DNA of 64,000 bases from assembly GCA_945919465.1 (NCBI GenBank), contig CAMEJG010000003.1, positions 1 to 64,000 of the forward strand, read 5' to 3'. The stretch comes from an uncultured Anaeroplasma sp. (GTDB taxonomy: Bacteria; Bacillota_I; Bacilli_A; Acholeplasmatales; Anaeroplasmataceae). The notes under the pieces were generated by a model, which saw nothing but the letters and a program-made list of their open reading frames with translations, did no database searches and was not told the DNA's origin. The translations under genes and the position numbers were made by a program. Positions 48,602 through 58,061 of this stretch are shown here, in pieces (positions within the stretch are counted from its first letter, which is position 1; each line of letters starts with the position of its first letter).

Positions 48602-49220
48602 TTTCTCCTAATATTATGATTGAATTGGGATATTTTTTATCTAAATATTCTAAATCAAAGCTATCTAATAATTCAAAATTATCCATAATATCATTATTAA
48701 TATTAGATAATTTAAAATCATAATTATTTTTTATTGATAAACCAATAATATTTATTTCTTTACTTATCTTAAGATACATTCCAATACTTCTAATTAAAAT
48801 TCCACTACCAATAGGAATAATAATATTATCAAAACTATTATTTATTTTCTTTAAATATGGAATAAATTCCTTATAAGATATATTAATATCTAAAAAATTC
48901 AAAACATAAGAATTATCTATTTCTAAAGAGATATCCTTAGCTAAGTCTAAAAGCTCTAAATATCCATATTTAGTAGGAGCCTTTACAATATCAGTCTGAT
49001 ATAATTCTAATTCATTAATAATGTTATTTTCTAAATCATCAGGAATAACTAAAATAAGCTTAATACCTTTATTGAATAAATATTTAGCTAAATACATAAT
49101 ATTAATTCCTTTACCAAAGGAGACAATAGTTGAATTTAAATTAATTGTCCCCTCATTTAATAAAGATTCTATTATATTTTTAATAATTATTTCTCTATGA
49201 TTAAATCTAAATATTTCCAT
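48579..49220 (-). CDS. degenerate fold-type-II PLP (cysteine synthase-like) protein, probably lacking the PLP lysine
   Basis: KYLFNKGIKLILVIPDDLENNIINELELYQTDIV and IIPIGSGILIRSIGMYLK resemble CysK; N-terminus is MEIFRFNHREIIIKN in place of the GGSVKDR region. Confidence 0.55.
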   Translation of the reverse strand: MEIFRFNHREIIIKNIIESLLNEGTINLNSTIVSFGKGINIMYLAKYLFNKGIKLILVIPDDLENNIINELELYQTDIVKAPTKYGYLELLDLAKDISLEIDNSYVLNFLDINISYKEFIPYLKKINNSFDNIIIPIGSGILIRSIGMYLKISKEINIIGLSIKNNYDFKLSNINNDIMDNFELLDSFDLEYLDKKYPNSIIILGENDENIKI

Positions 49221-50983
49221 TATTTTAATGTTTCCTCAAGCTCATCAAGTAATTCCTCTAATCTCTTTACTACTGCCATAAAGGCTTCCTTATTAGTTAA
49301 ATCAACACCAGCATTTTTAATTATTTCAACTGGATCATTACTTCCTCCAGCTTTTAATAAATTAAGATAATTATCAAGATCATTACTATTTCCATTCTTG
49401 ACCTTATTATATAAAGCTAAAGAAGCACTATAGCTTGTTGCATATTGATATACATAATAAGGGGTATGGAAGAAATGAGGAATACTAGCCCATACCATAT
49501 CCTTATATTTTTCATTATCTAAATCAATATCAAAATATGATAAATATAAATCATGCATAATCTTAGATAAACTAATAGAAGTAACTGCCTCGCCCTTTTC
49601 TACCATAGAATGAGCTTGATATTCATAATCTGCGAATAATGTTTGACGATAGAAGGTTGCGATTAAATCATCAATGGCTTGTTCTAATAAAACAATCTTT
49701 TCATTTTTATCATCAATATTTTTAACTAAATAATCTAAGAATAATTGTTCATTGAAAGTAGATGCTACTTCAGCTACAAAAATAACATAATCAGCAGTTT
49801 CAGGCTTTTGAGCCTCATTTGCATATAATGTATGAATTGAATGTCCACATTCATGAGCTATTGTAAACGCACTAGATAAATCATCATTATGATTCAATAA
49901 AATAAATGCACCTTCATTATATGTACCTGTAGAATATGCACCAGTAGATTTACCATCAGAAGAATATACAGAAACTCTACCAAATTCTAAAGCTTTAGAA
50001 GCTTTTTTATAATAATCACTACCCAATGATTTTGAAGCTTCTAATACCATATTTCTTGAATCAATATAAGAATATTTCTTATTAGATTCTTTCATATGTA
50101 AGAATCTATCATAAGTATGAATTTCATCTAAATTAAAATATTTTTTTCTAATATTATAATATCTTTTTAATAAATGGGTATTTTCCTTAGTAGTTTCTAC
50201 TAAAGAATGAAATACCTTAGGATCGATATTATCTTTATATAGCTTACAAGCTAAACAAGATTCATATCCCTTACTTTTAGCAATATTAAATTCATTACTA
50301 ATAATACCATTATAAATACCTGCAAAGGTATTTCTATGATCATAATAATATTTAAATATTCCTTCAAATATTATTCTTCTATCCTCTTGTTTATCCATTT
50401 TAGATAAATAATAACGATAATTAGAATTATTTATTACTAAATCACTTCCATCAGTTAATTTAACTGTGACATCAAAATTATCTTGAATTGCTAAGCTATC
50501 ATAAAGCTTAACAATATTATTTTGAGTATCCTCAAGTAAAGAAATTACTTCTTCTACTTCAGTAGTTCTTACATGTTCTTGCATTCTAAATAACTTATTT
50601 AAGCTATATAGATTAGCTTTAATATCTAAATCCTCATTAACCCAATCTAATACTTTCTTACCAATTGATAATATTTCAGGATTTGCAAATGCTAATTTTT
50701 GATTATAATCACTAAAAATACTATACATTAGATTAACATCCTTCTGAGAATCTAAATTCTTTTGATTTAAATCCTTCTTCATATGAGCATAACAAAAAGC
50801 TTTTGATAGAATTAATTCAGCATTAGTTTTCTTAATCAAAAATTCCTTAAATGAAGCTTTATCATTTAACTTATCTTTATAAGCTGCAAGCTCATTAATC
50901 ATATTATTTATTTTTTCTAAATCATTAGTCCATTCATTTCTATCCTTATAAATAAGACCTAAATTCCAATTTAAATTTTCCAT
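49220..50983 (-). CDS. pepF: oligoendopeptidase F (M3B metallopeptidase)
   Basis: HECGHSIHTLYANEAQ zinc motif, family layout. Confidence 0.92.
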   Translation of the reverse strand: MENLNWNLGLIYKDRNEWTNDLEKINNMINELAAYKDKLNDKASFKEFLIKKTNAELILSKAFCYAHMKKDLNQKNLDSQKDVNLMYSIFSDYNQKLAFANPEILSIGKKVLDWVNEDLDIKANLYSLNKLFRMQEHVRTTEVEEVISLLEDTQNNIVKLYDSLAIQDNFDVTVKLTDGSDLVINNSNYRYYLSKMDKQEDRRIIFEGIFKYYYDHRNTFAGIYNGIISNEFNIAKSKGYESCLACKLYKDNIDPKVFHSLVETTKENTHLLKRYYNIRKKYFNLDEIHTYDRFLHMKESNKKYSYIDSRNMVLEASKSLGSDYYKKASKALEFGRVSVYSSDGKSTGAYSTGTYNEGAFILLNHNDDLSSAFTIAHECGHSIHTLYANEAQKPETADYVIFVAEVASTFNEQLFLDYLVKNIDDKNEKIVLLEQAIDDLIATFYRQTLFADYEYQAHSMVEKGEAVTSISLSKIMHDLYLSYFDIDLDNEKYKDMVWASIPHFFHTPYYVYQYATSYSASLALYNKVKNGNSNDLDNYLNLLKAGGSNDPVEIIKNAGVDLTNKEAFMAVVKRLEELLDELEETLK

Positions 50984-51050
50984 ATAATTCTCCTTTTCAA
51001 ATCTTATAATTATTATACTATTTTAATATTAAACTGTAAAATAAAATAAT

Positions 51051-51512
51051 CTAATAAATGAAAAAAATCAGCAAAAAGCTGATTTTAAAAATGTCTCTAC
51101 GCCAATCTTCTTCACCTGAATTATAGGCTTTACAGGCTGAAATCCAACTATCTTTCTCATATTTTATATCATCAAGCATTTCTAAATAATCTTCTTTTGA
51201 TGCATAGTTCAATTCTACCATTAGCTTATAGAATTTCTTTAAGCTAAAAATATTTGATTTTATTAATACTGGAGTAGACCAAATTGCTTTTCTAATAAAC
51301 CAATCTGAAAAAAACTCACATATATGACTCATTCCTTTTTCCATTGGAATATATTCATAATAGGTTAAATAATCGTTTAAATAAAACCTAGTATTAAATA
51401 CATGCTCTTTAATTGTACTATTACTTAAGCCATCACTTTCAAGCTTATTCTTAAATAATTCTAAATACTTCATATTTTTCTTTTCATTAGTTTCATAATT
51501 TAATTCTTCCAT
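51051..51512 (-). CDS. stand-alone integrase N-terminal SAM-like / core-binding-domain-like protein
   Basis: YLELFKNKLESDGLSNSTIKEHVFNTRFYLNDYLTYYE resembles tyrosine recombinase N-terminal domains; 2 nt from jetD; no catalytic domain follows. Confidence 0.55.
   Translation of the reverse strand: MEELNYETNEKKNMKYLELFKNKLESDGLSNSTIKEHVFNTRFYLNDYLTYYEYIPMEKGMSHICEFFSDWFIRKAIWSTPVLIKSNIFSLKKFYKLMVELNYASKEDYLEMLDDIKYEKDSWISACKAYNSGEEDWRRDIFKISFLLIFFIY
51061..51086 (-). terminator. terminator at the end of the Wadjet operon, located inside the 153-aa ORF
   Basis: AAAATCAGC-N5-GCTGATTTT plus U7 on the minus strand. Confidence 0.8.
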
Positions 51513-51514
51513 AT

Positions 51515-52648
51515 TTACTTATTATAAAGGCTTTCCTGTTCTAGCCAAATTTTATTATCAATCATATAATTGATAACATCAAAATGTGATTTTAAATTAT
51601 TTATATTTAATAATGATTTTAATTTTAATATATATTTATCATCATTAATAATTTGAGTATATTCTATATTATTTAATAATGTAGTTAAATCCATATTAAT
51701 AGCTTCAATATTAATATTTAGATTATCAATTAAATTATTTAATATCATAAAGCCACCATAATCTATATCCCCAAAATGATAGAATTTATTACAATATAAT
51801 TTAAGCTTTTTTAATAATTCTATTTGACTTTTAGTAGGAAATCCTCCCAAATAAATTATTAAGCCATCATTTTTATAATTATAGAATGTTGTAAGATTTT
51901 CAATAGTAATAATCTTATTAATATTACTAAATGATATTATATTGATATCATCAATTGGAATAGCAATTGAGGTATTAAGATTTAATAAATTAATTTCTTG
52001 ATTGTTTATTATTATATTACCTTCGCCTTTAACATATAGATATGGGGTAGTATATATAATTCCTTTTTCCTCAAATATATTTTCATTATCATAAATACTA
52101 ATTATTATTCTTTTTAATGAATTTAATCTTTTAGAATCATTATAAATATAATTACTAGCATTTCTTTCATATACTATATGATCTAAATTTTCAATATAAT
52201 GAATAGCCTTAATAGAATCAATAAAATCATCATTTAAATATTGCTTAATAGATTTATTATTATTTATTTTATAATTAATATCATTTAATAAATCTACTAT
52301 TATTTTATCATTATATTTTTTTAATTCATTTAATAATCTTTCTCTTTTAATACTAACTGAATTAATATTTAATAATTCTTTTATTTCTTCTATCTTATCA
52401 AGATTCAATATAATAGAATCTATAACTGTATCATGAGGTATTTTCTTAATCCTTATATAATTTTTATTTAATAAATTATTAATCGCCTCATCATATTCTG
52501 AAATATTTTCAAAATATTTAGGATACTTTTCCTTAGTTAATTTAATTTTAATACTATTTTTGAAATTAGATGAATTTGCATCTCTTCTTTCATAAATATT
52601 AATTAAATCTCTTAATAATATTTCATCATATTTCATGACTAATATCAC
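51515..52648 (-). CDS. jetD: Wadjet JetD: TOPRIM-fold nuclease subunit
   Basis: ITIENLTTFYNY...LGGFPTKSQIELLKKL...FYHFGDIDYGGFMIL: Toprim Glu and DxD motifs present; fourth gene of a JetABCD order. Confidence 0.88.
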   Translation of the reverse strand: MILVMKYDEILLRDLINIYERRDANSSNFKNSIKIKLTKEKYPKYFENISEYDEAINNLLNKNYIRIKKIPHDTVIDSIILNLDKIEEIKELLNINSVSIKRERLLNELKKYNDKIIVDLLNDINYKINNNKSIKQYLNDDFIDSIKAIHYIENLDHIVYERNASNYIYNDSKRLNSLKRIIISIYDNENIFEEKGIIYTTPYLYVKGEGNIIINNQEINLLNLNTSIAIPIDDINIISFSNINKIITIENLTTFYNYKNDGLIIYLGGFPTKSQIELLKKLKLYCNKFYHFGDIDYGGFMILNNLIDNLNINIEAINMDLTTLLNNIEYTQIINDDKYILKLKSLLNINNLKSHFDVINYMIDNKIWLEQESLYNK

Positions 52649-55600
52649 TCACAATCGCAGTCTCTCCATCTCTAATAACCGCAAGAATAGTCTCAATATT
52701 ATCTATTAAAGAATCAAGCTTACCAGGGGTTGCTAAAATAAGCTGTAAATTAAGCTTATCACGATAGAATTCAAGCATTGCTTGAATACGTTGACTATCC
52801 ATTTTATCAAATGCTTCATCATATAATACAATACCTAAAGCATCCTTATTTCTCTTAAAATCTAGCGTTTGTTGGAAAGCAACACCTGATAATATATAAA
52901 ATGGCACCTGTACCTCACCACCAGATTGAGATTTCATTACTTCATTTAGCTTCTTTATACCTGTAGGAGTATTTACTTCTACATCAAATTTTAAATAATT
53001 TCGATAATCTACTATCATATTACTGATAGTTAGATCATTAGAAAACATATATTGATTTAATATATCTTGAATTTTATTTCTTTTTATATCTTCTTTTTCT
53101 CTATCAATAAATAATCCAGTATCAGAATTAGAAGAATTATATTCTTTAGCATAATCATAAATTAACTTAAAATCTAAATTATCAGTAATAGTCATTTTTA
53201 TCTTATAATAATCATTACCAAAATTAAAGGTTGATAAGCTATGATTTAAATTATCTATTTCTATTTTAGCTTTTTCTATTGAATTATATAATTTTGAAAT
53301 AAATTGTGTAAAGAATAATTTCTTATTCTTATTCTTAAAATCTAATAGCTTAGATTTATATTTAAATACTGATTGATCTATTTTATTTCTTTCTTCTTTA
53401 AATTGAACTAATGATTCCATATTAGGCTCATAATTAAGACTAAATTCATCACGAGCCTCCCTCATTTGGTATTCTAAATCAAGAGTATTTTTATTAATGC
53501 TATTTTCTAATGGTCTTTCTAAGGACTTAAGCTCATTAATAAATTTTGGTGATATCTTAATATCTAATAATTCATTATTTCCTAAATCTATTAGGCTTCT
53601 ATCAAAGCCTGATAATTCATCATTAAATAATTCTATATTGTTTTCTTTATTAGAAATTAATTCTTGATTCTTTTTTATTATTGCTAAATATTCACTAATA
53701 TTATCATCATGAGTCTTAATCAATTTATTTATATTTATTAATTCATTTTCAATATTAGATATTTTAGAAGATATTTCTATATATTGAGGATTAGATTCAT
53801 AGAATTTAATATCATTTCTTAAAGATTCCATTTTATCAAATAAAATAGAATCATTATTAATACTATTAATTAATGAATTATCCTCTAATATTGAAGATGA
53901 AAATTCAATTTCATTATCAATTATACTTAATTGTTCTTTATAAATATAAAATTGATTTTTTAATTCATTAGCTTCATCTATTAATTGAGCTAATTGTTTT
54001 TTTCTTTCTATTAGCTGACTTTTAATACCATTTTGTCCAATATATTGTTCACTACAAGCCTTAGGATTTAATCTTCCTAATGAATAATTTTGATAATGCA
54101 TACAATCCTTAGTAACTGAAATATCATAATTATCAAGCTCATAAATACTATTTACACAATGTACCCTATTAAGGATATATCTAGCATAATTTAATGCAGT
54201 TTGATTTGAAGATTCTATAAAGCTTCCTAATACTTCATCTACATATTCAATATCAGGAATTTTAGTGCCATTTATTATTCTAGTTTGATAAAAATCCTTT
54301 TTTTCATGATAGATTTTCATTGCCTCTTTATAATATTTATTTGGTACAATAATATAAAATCTTTGAGTATTTAAATATCCTTCAATTGCATTTTGCCAAG
54401 ATTTATCAGTAATATCTAAGTATTCACATAGATATTTAACCTCAATTTCTTCATTATGCTTATCCTCTAAAGTCTTTTTAAGATAATTCTTAAATTCTTC
54501 TAGTTTTGGATTAAAGGTAAGCTTATTATTTTCTAGATTAGTAATAATATTATTTATTTCACTAATATTATTTCTAATCTCATTTATTGAATTTTCAGTA
54601 TTATAGAAATTATTTTTAATAATATCTCTTATATTTGATAATTCATTTTTGAAATCCTTAAATAGTTTTCTAGTAATATTTGTCTCATATTTTGCATTCA
54701 TTAAATATGTATAAAAATCATTAAATATTTTATTTTTATATTTAGATAATAGAGAAATATTTTTTAATTCATTTTGACATTTAGTAACAAAGGTATTTAA
54801 ATCAATATGATTTTTATCATATTCTTTTTCTATTAATTCTAATTCTCTTCTTTTAATTGCTAAATCAGGAGATATTTTATCTAATGCATTTTTTAATTCT
54901 ACTTTATTATTTAATAAACTATTATAATCTTCATTAAGATTATTTTTCTTTTCTAATTCAAATTCTTTTAAGCTTTCGTTTGAATTAATATCATCCTTAA
55001 GCTTATTAATTTCATATTCATTTTGCATTATTAAAGATAAATTAATTTTTACCTTTAATAAATCAAGCTTTTTATTATCATCTATTATCTTATTACCAAG
55101 TGATACTATTTTAGATAAAGAATCTAATTTCTTTTCTTCAATTTCAATAGTAGAATTAACCTTTTCAATTTCAATAATATTTTTCTTAATAGAGTCAACA
55201 TCAATAGGACTTTCATCAAGAACAAATTCATTCATAAAATCATTACAATTTGTAATATTTTTAATTCCAACTGCTCTAGATAAAGTTTGAAAATATTTCT
55301 TTTCATCCTTTAGTCCTAAAATATCCTTTAGTTTAATTTGATATTGATATAATGTTGGAAAGGTATTAAATTCATAATTGGATTTCATTTCCTTTACAAA
55401 TATATCATATGTTTTAGGATAATCATCCTTTATAAATAGATTTTCATTTAATTCTAAATTCTTTATATAGAAATATTTAGGATCATTTAATTTGGATAAA
55501 TTAAATTTATAATCAATATTAATACCAAAAATATGCTTAACATCATTTAATTCTATTTCTAATGCTAAATAGCATACCACATCACCAGGTCGAAGGTATT

Positions 55601-55850
55601 CCTTCTGGTCAGTTCTAGTAGCACCTCTTACATAGGATTCTAGATTTCTTTTTTCAGCATTAGCATTGGCATTAAATTTAGAAGCCTTATTACCTAGTAA
55701 TAGCATTTGTATAGCATCTATTATTGTAGATTTACCAGAACCATTGATACCTACAATTGCAGCATTACCTGAAATAGGGAGAGTCGCCTTTTGAAAATAC
55801 ATCCAATTAATTAAAACAATTTTTGTTAAATTAATCATCTGAATCTTCAC
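52626..55850 (-). CDS. jetC: Wadjet JetC: SMC/MukB-like ATPase
   Basis: Walker A GINGSGKSTIIDAI, long coiled coils, SGGEVQVPFYILSGVAF signature, LYDEAFDKMD Walker B. Confidence 0.92.
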   Translation of the reverse strand: MKIQMINLTKIVLINWMYFQKATLPISGNAAIVGINGSGKSTIIDAIQMLLLGNKASKFNANANAEKRNLESYVRGATRTDQKEYLRPGDVVCYLALEIELNDVKHIFGINIDYKFNLSKLNDPKYFYIKNLELNENLFIKDDYPKTYDIFVKEMKSNYEFNTFPTLYQYQIKLKDILGLKDEKKYFQTLSRAVGIKNITNCNDFMNEFVLDESPIDVDSIKKNIIEIEKVNSTIEIEEKKLDSLSKIVSLGNKIIDDNKKLDLLKVKINLSLIMQNEYEINKLKDDINSNESLKEFELEKKNNLNEDYNSLLNNKVELKNALDKISPDLAIKRRELELIEKEYDKNHIDLNTFVTKCQNELKNISLLSKYKNKIFNDFYTYLMNAKYETNITRKLFKDFKNELSNIRDIIKNNFYNTENSINEIRNNISEINNIITNLENNKLTFNPKLEEFKNYLKKTLEDKHNEEIEVKYLCEYLDITDKSWQNAIEGYLNTQRFYIIVPNKYYKEAMKIYHEKKDFYQTRIINGTKIPDIEYVDEVLGSFIESSNQTALNYARYILNRVHCVNSIYELDNYDISVTKDCMHYQNYSLGRLNPKACSEQYIGQNGIKSQLIERKKQLAQLIDEANELKNQFYIYKEQLSIIDNEIEFSSSILEDNSLINSINNDSILFDKMESLRNDIKFYESNPQYIEISSKISNIENELININKLIKTHDDNISEYLAIIKKNQELISNKENNIELFNDELSGFDRSLIDLGNNELLDIKISPKFINELKSLERPLENSINKNTLDLEYQMREARDEFSLNYEPNMESLVQFKEERNKIDQSVFKYKSKLLDFKNKNKKLFFTQFISKLYNSIEKAKIEIDNLNHSLSTFNFGNDYYKIKMTITDNLDFKLIYDYAKEYNSSNSDTGLFIDREKEDIKRNKIQDILNQYMFSNDLTISNMIVDYRNYLKFDVEVNTPTGIKKLNEVMKSQSGGEVQVPFYILSGVAFQQTLDFKRNKDALGIVLYDEAFDKMDSQRIQAMLEFYRDKLNLQLILATPGKLDSLIDNIETILAVIRDGETAIVSDISHEI

Positions 55851-56448
55851 CTCCCTTTAGCATCTCAAATCTTGTAATCACTTCATTCATTTGCTTAAAA
55901 TCCATTGCTACTTCTATAGAAGGATATATTTCTATAGTAGTATTATCTAAAGATAAATCACCATTATAATAGATAATATTATGCTGCTTAAAGGTTTTAA
56001 GCATTTCTATTAATGTTGATTTTTTTACTCTATCATTATTTTGATTATCAAATCCTACTGAGAATAATTTATCTTGAAGCTCTTTAATAGTAATTTCTAT
56101 TTGATCTGATAATGATACAATATCAAGCTTCTCTTGATATAATAATCTTAATACTAATAAGCATAAAGTTTCATTCTTATTAATCCTATTAATTAATGTA
56201 TCATCATTAGATTTTATATAAGCTAATTCCTTATCTTCTCTTATAATAAATTCAAAATTAATATATTCAAAGAATAAAGATAATAACTCCTTATGATTAA
56301 TTATAAATAAATAATTATCATTATTATTTAATCTTAATAAGAAGTTTACCTTTAATAGCTTAATAGTAATATCTTTGAAACGATTCTTTTCATTTTCTGA
56401 TAAGATACAATATAATGAATTAAATCTATTACTATCCATATTAGTCAT
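55831..56448 (-). CDS. jetB: Wadjet JetB: MukE/MksE-like subunit
   Basis: Size, position and coupling (overlaps jetA and jetC); winged-helix-like content. Confidence 0.85.
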   Translation of the reverse strand: MTNMDSNRFNSLYCILSENEKNRFKDITIKLLKVNFLLRLNNNDNYLFIINHKELLSLFFEYINFEFIIREDKELAYIKSNDDTLINRINKNETLCLLVLRLLYQEKLDIVSLSDQIEITIKELQDKLFSVGFDNQNNDRVKKSTLIEMLKTFKQHNIIYYNGDLSLDNTTIEIYPSIEVAMDFKQMNEVITRFEMLKGGEDSDD

Positions 56449-57832
56449 AAATTATTACATCCTTTCTTTTAATAATAAAATCATTAAATGAAATATTTTC
56501 TTTATTAATTCTATCATTTAATAATTCTAAAGAATACAAAGCATTAGGTAATTTAGAATATATTAAAATTAATATAATCATTATTAGCTCATATTTAGAT
56601 TTTATTTCTAATTCAGAGATTTTTCTTTCATTTTTATTTTCTAAAAAATTATAAACAAAATCATTAACATAATGAATATTATATCCCTTATCCTCATGTA
56701 TTAATGACATAGTTTTTTCTTTTATTTCATTTGATATTTCTTTATCTAATTTGATCATTTCAGGTATTGGTTTTATACTAGATTTTCTAGGCTTATATAA
56801 ATAATCAAATCGATAATGCTTCATTTCAAATATAGAAATATAACTCTCATCCACATCATTTTCTTTAACATAATCAATTAGTCTATGTAAAATACCTTCA
56901 ATATCCTCTCCACGTTTAATCATATGGATAATTACACTAACTGTTCTAGCCACATATTTATCATTTTTAGAATCTATCATTTCAATTATAGAAGGAATTG
57001 TTTTTAAATTTGATAGGATTCTTTTTTGAGAATCCTTTATAGATTTTCTAGCAATGTTATAATCCTCAAAACCTTTTTCATTCATTTTAGCAGTTATTAG
57101 CTTTTCCATATTAAAATAATCATTAAAAATTAGTTCACATTGAGCCTCTATTTTAGGAATCTCAGCATCTACATTATCTCTAATTTTTAAATTCAAATAA
57201 GCAGAATCAAAAAAATATTCCTTATATTCTCCTGTAAATTCATCTAATAGTTCTTCAAGAATAATAGAATCCTTATTCTTAGTAATATTACGATAATATC
57301 TTTGAATACTAGATCTTAAGCTTCTTAATGAAACCACAAATTCATTTAAGCTTTTATCTATTATTTCTATATCATCAACCTTAGTATAATCGAATTTATA
57401 AATAACATTATTAATTATACGAATGTAGCTTGTATATTGAGGTTTTCTGTTTGCAATTAATTCCTCAATTAATGCAATAAAGCTATAGCTATGACTATTA
57501 AAATCTAATGCTTTTCTTCCATTACCAATTGATTCTTCTTCAAGCCAACCATAGTCTTCTAATTTATTTATTAAATAACTTGCTTTAGCATTATTATCTA
57601 AATTAAATTCAATTTCTTCATCACTATCTTCTGAAAACATTTTAATAGAAACTAAATCATCTAAATGAAATGCTAATGCTTCTATAATCTTTGATTTATC
57701 ATTTTCCTCGGATTCAAATAATTCATTTATTAATTTATTTAGATATAGGATTGTATCTAGATATATTTTTCTATTTTTACTAGCCAAAGGAATAAAAAAT
57801 CTTTCACCAGTAATATCATAAATTGAAGACAT
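56441..57832 (-). CDS. jetA: Wadjet JetA: MukF/MksF-like kleisin subunit
   Basis: 463 aa, first gene of the operon, strong AGGAGG RBS, helical kleisin-like content, Jet gene order. Confidence 0.85.
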   Translation of the reverse strand: MSSIYDITGERFFIPLASKNRKIYLDTILYLNKLINELFESEENDKSKIIEALAFHLDDLVSIKMFSEDSDEEIEFNLDNNAKASYLINKLEDYGWLEEESIGNGRKALDFNSHSYSFIALIEELIANRKPQYTSYIRIINNVIYKFDYTKVDDIEIIDKSLNEFVVSLRSLRSSIQRYYRNITKNKDSIILEELLDEFTGEYKEYFFDSAYLNLKIRDNVDAEIPKIEAQCELIFNDYFNMEKLITAKMNEKGFEDYNIARKSIKDSQKRILSNLKTIPSIIEMIDSKNDKYVARTVSVIIHMIKRGEDIEGILHRLIDYVKENDVDESYISIFEMKHYRFDYLYKPRKSSIKPIPEMIKLDKEISNEIKEKTMSLIHEDKGYNIHYVNDFVYNFLENKNERKISELEIKSKYELIMIILILIYSKLPNALYSLELLNDRINKENISFNDFIIKRKDVIIYD

Positions 57833-57920
57833 AAAATCCTCCTGAAATCAATACATTAAGTTATATTTAGTATAACATTATATTACAAAAAATACTATAA
57901 GAAATATAACATTTAGACAT

Positions 57921-57963
57921 AAAAAAAGATTATATACCTTTCCTTATAAGAAGATATATAATC
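57921..57963 (-). terminator. second terminator-like hairpin upstream of jetA
   Basis: GATTATATA / TATATAATC 9-bp stem, U7 on the minus strand. Confidence 0.6.
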
Positions 57964-58037
57964 ATTTCAAAAATAATATTTAATAGTATAAATATTTATA
58001 AATGAAAATATATATAGTTATTATTAGAAACAAAAGA

Positions 58038-58059
58038 AAAAACTGCAAAAGCAGTTTTT
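58038..58059 (-). terminator. terminator of the trigger-factor-like gene
   Basis: AAAAACTGC-AAAA-GCAGTTTTT. Confidence 0.8.
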
Positions 58060-58061
58060 CA

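Noticed and set aside
51051-57832. Wadjet operon considered as a housekeeping MukBEF/MksBEF condensin only
   Set aside because: The Toprim-containing fourth gene (JetD) with intact acidic motifs supports the defence system.
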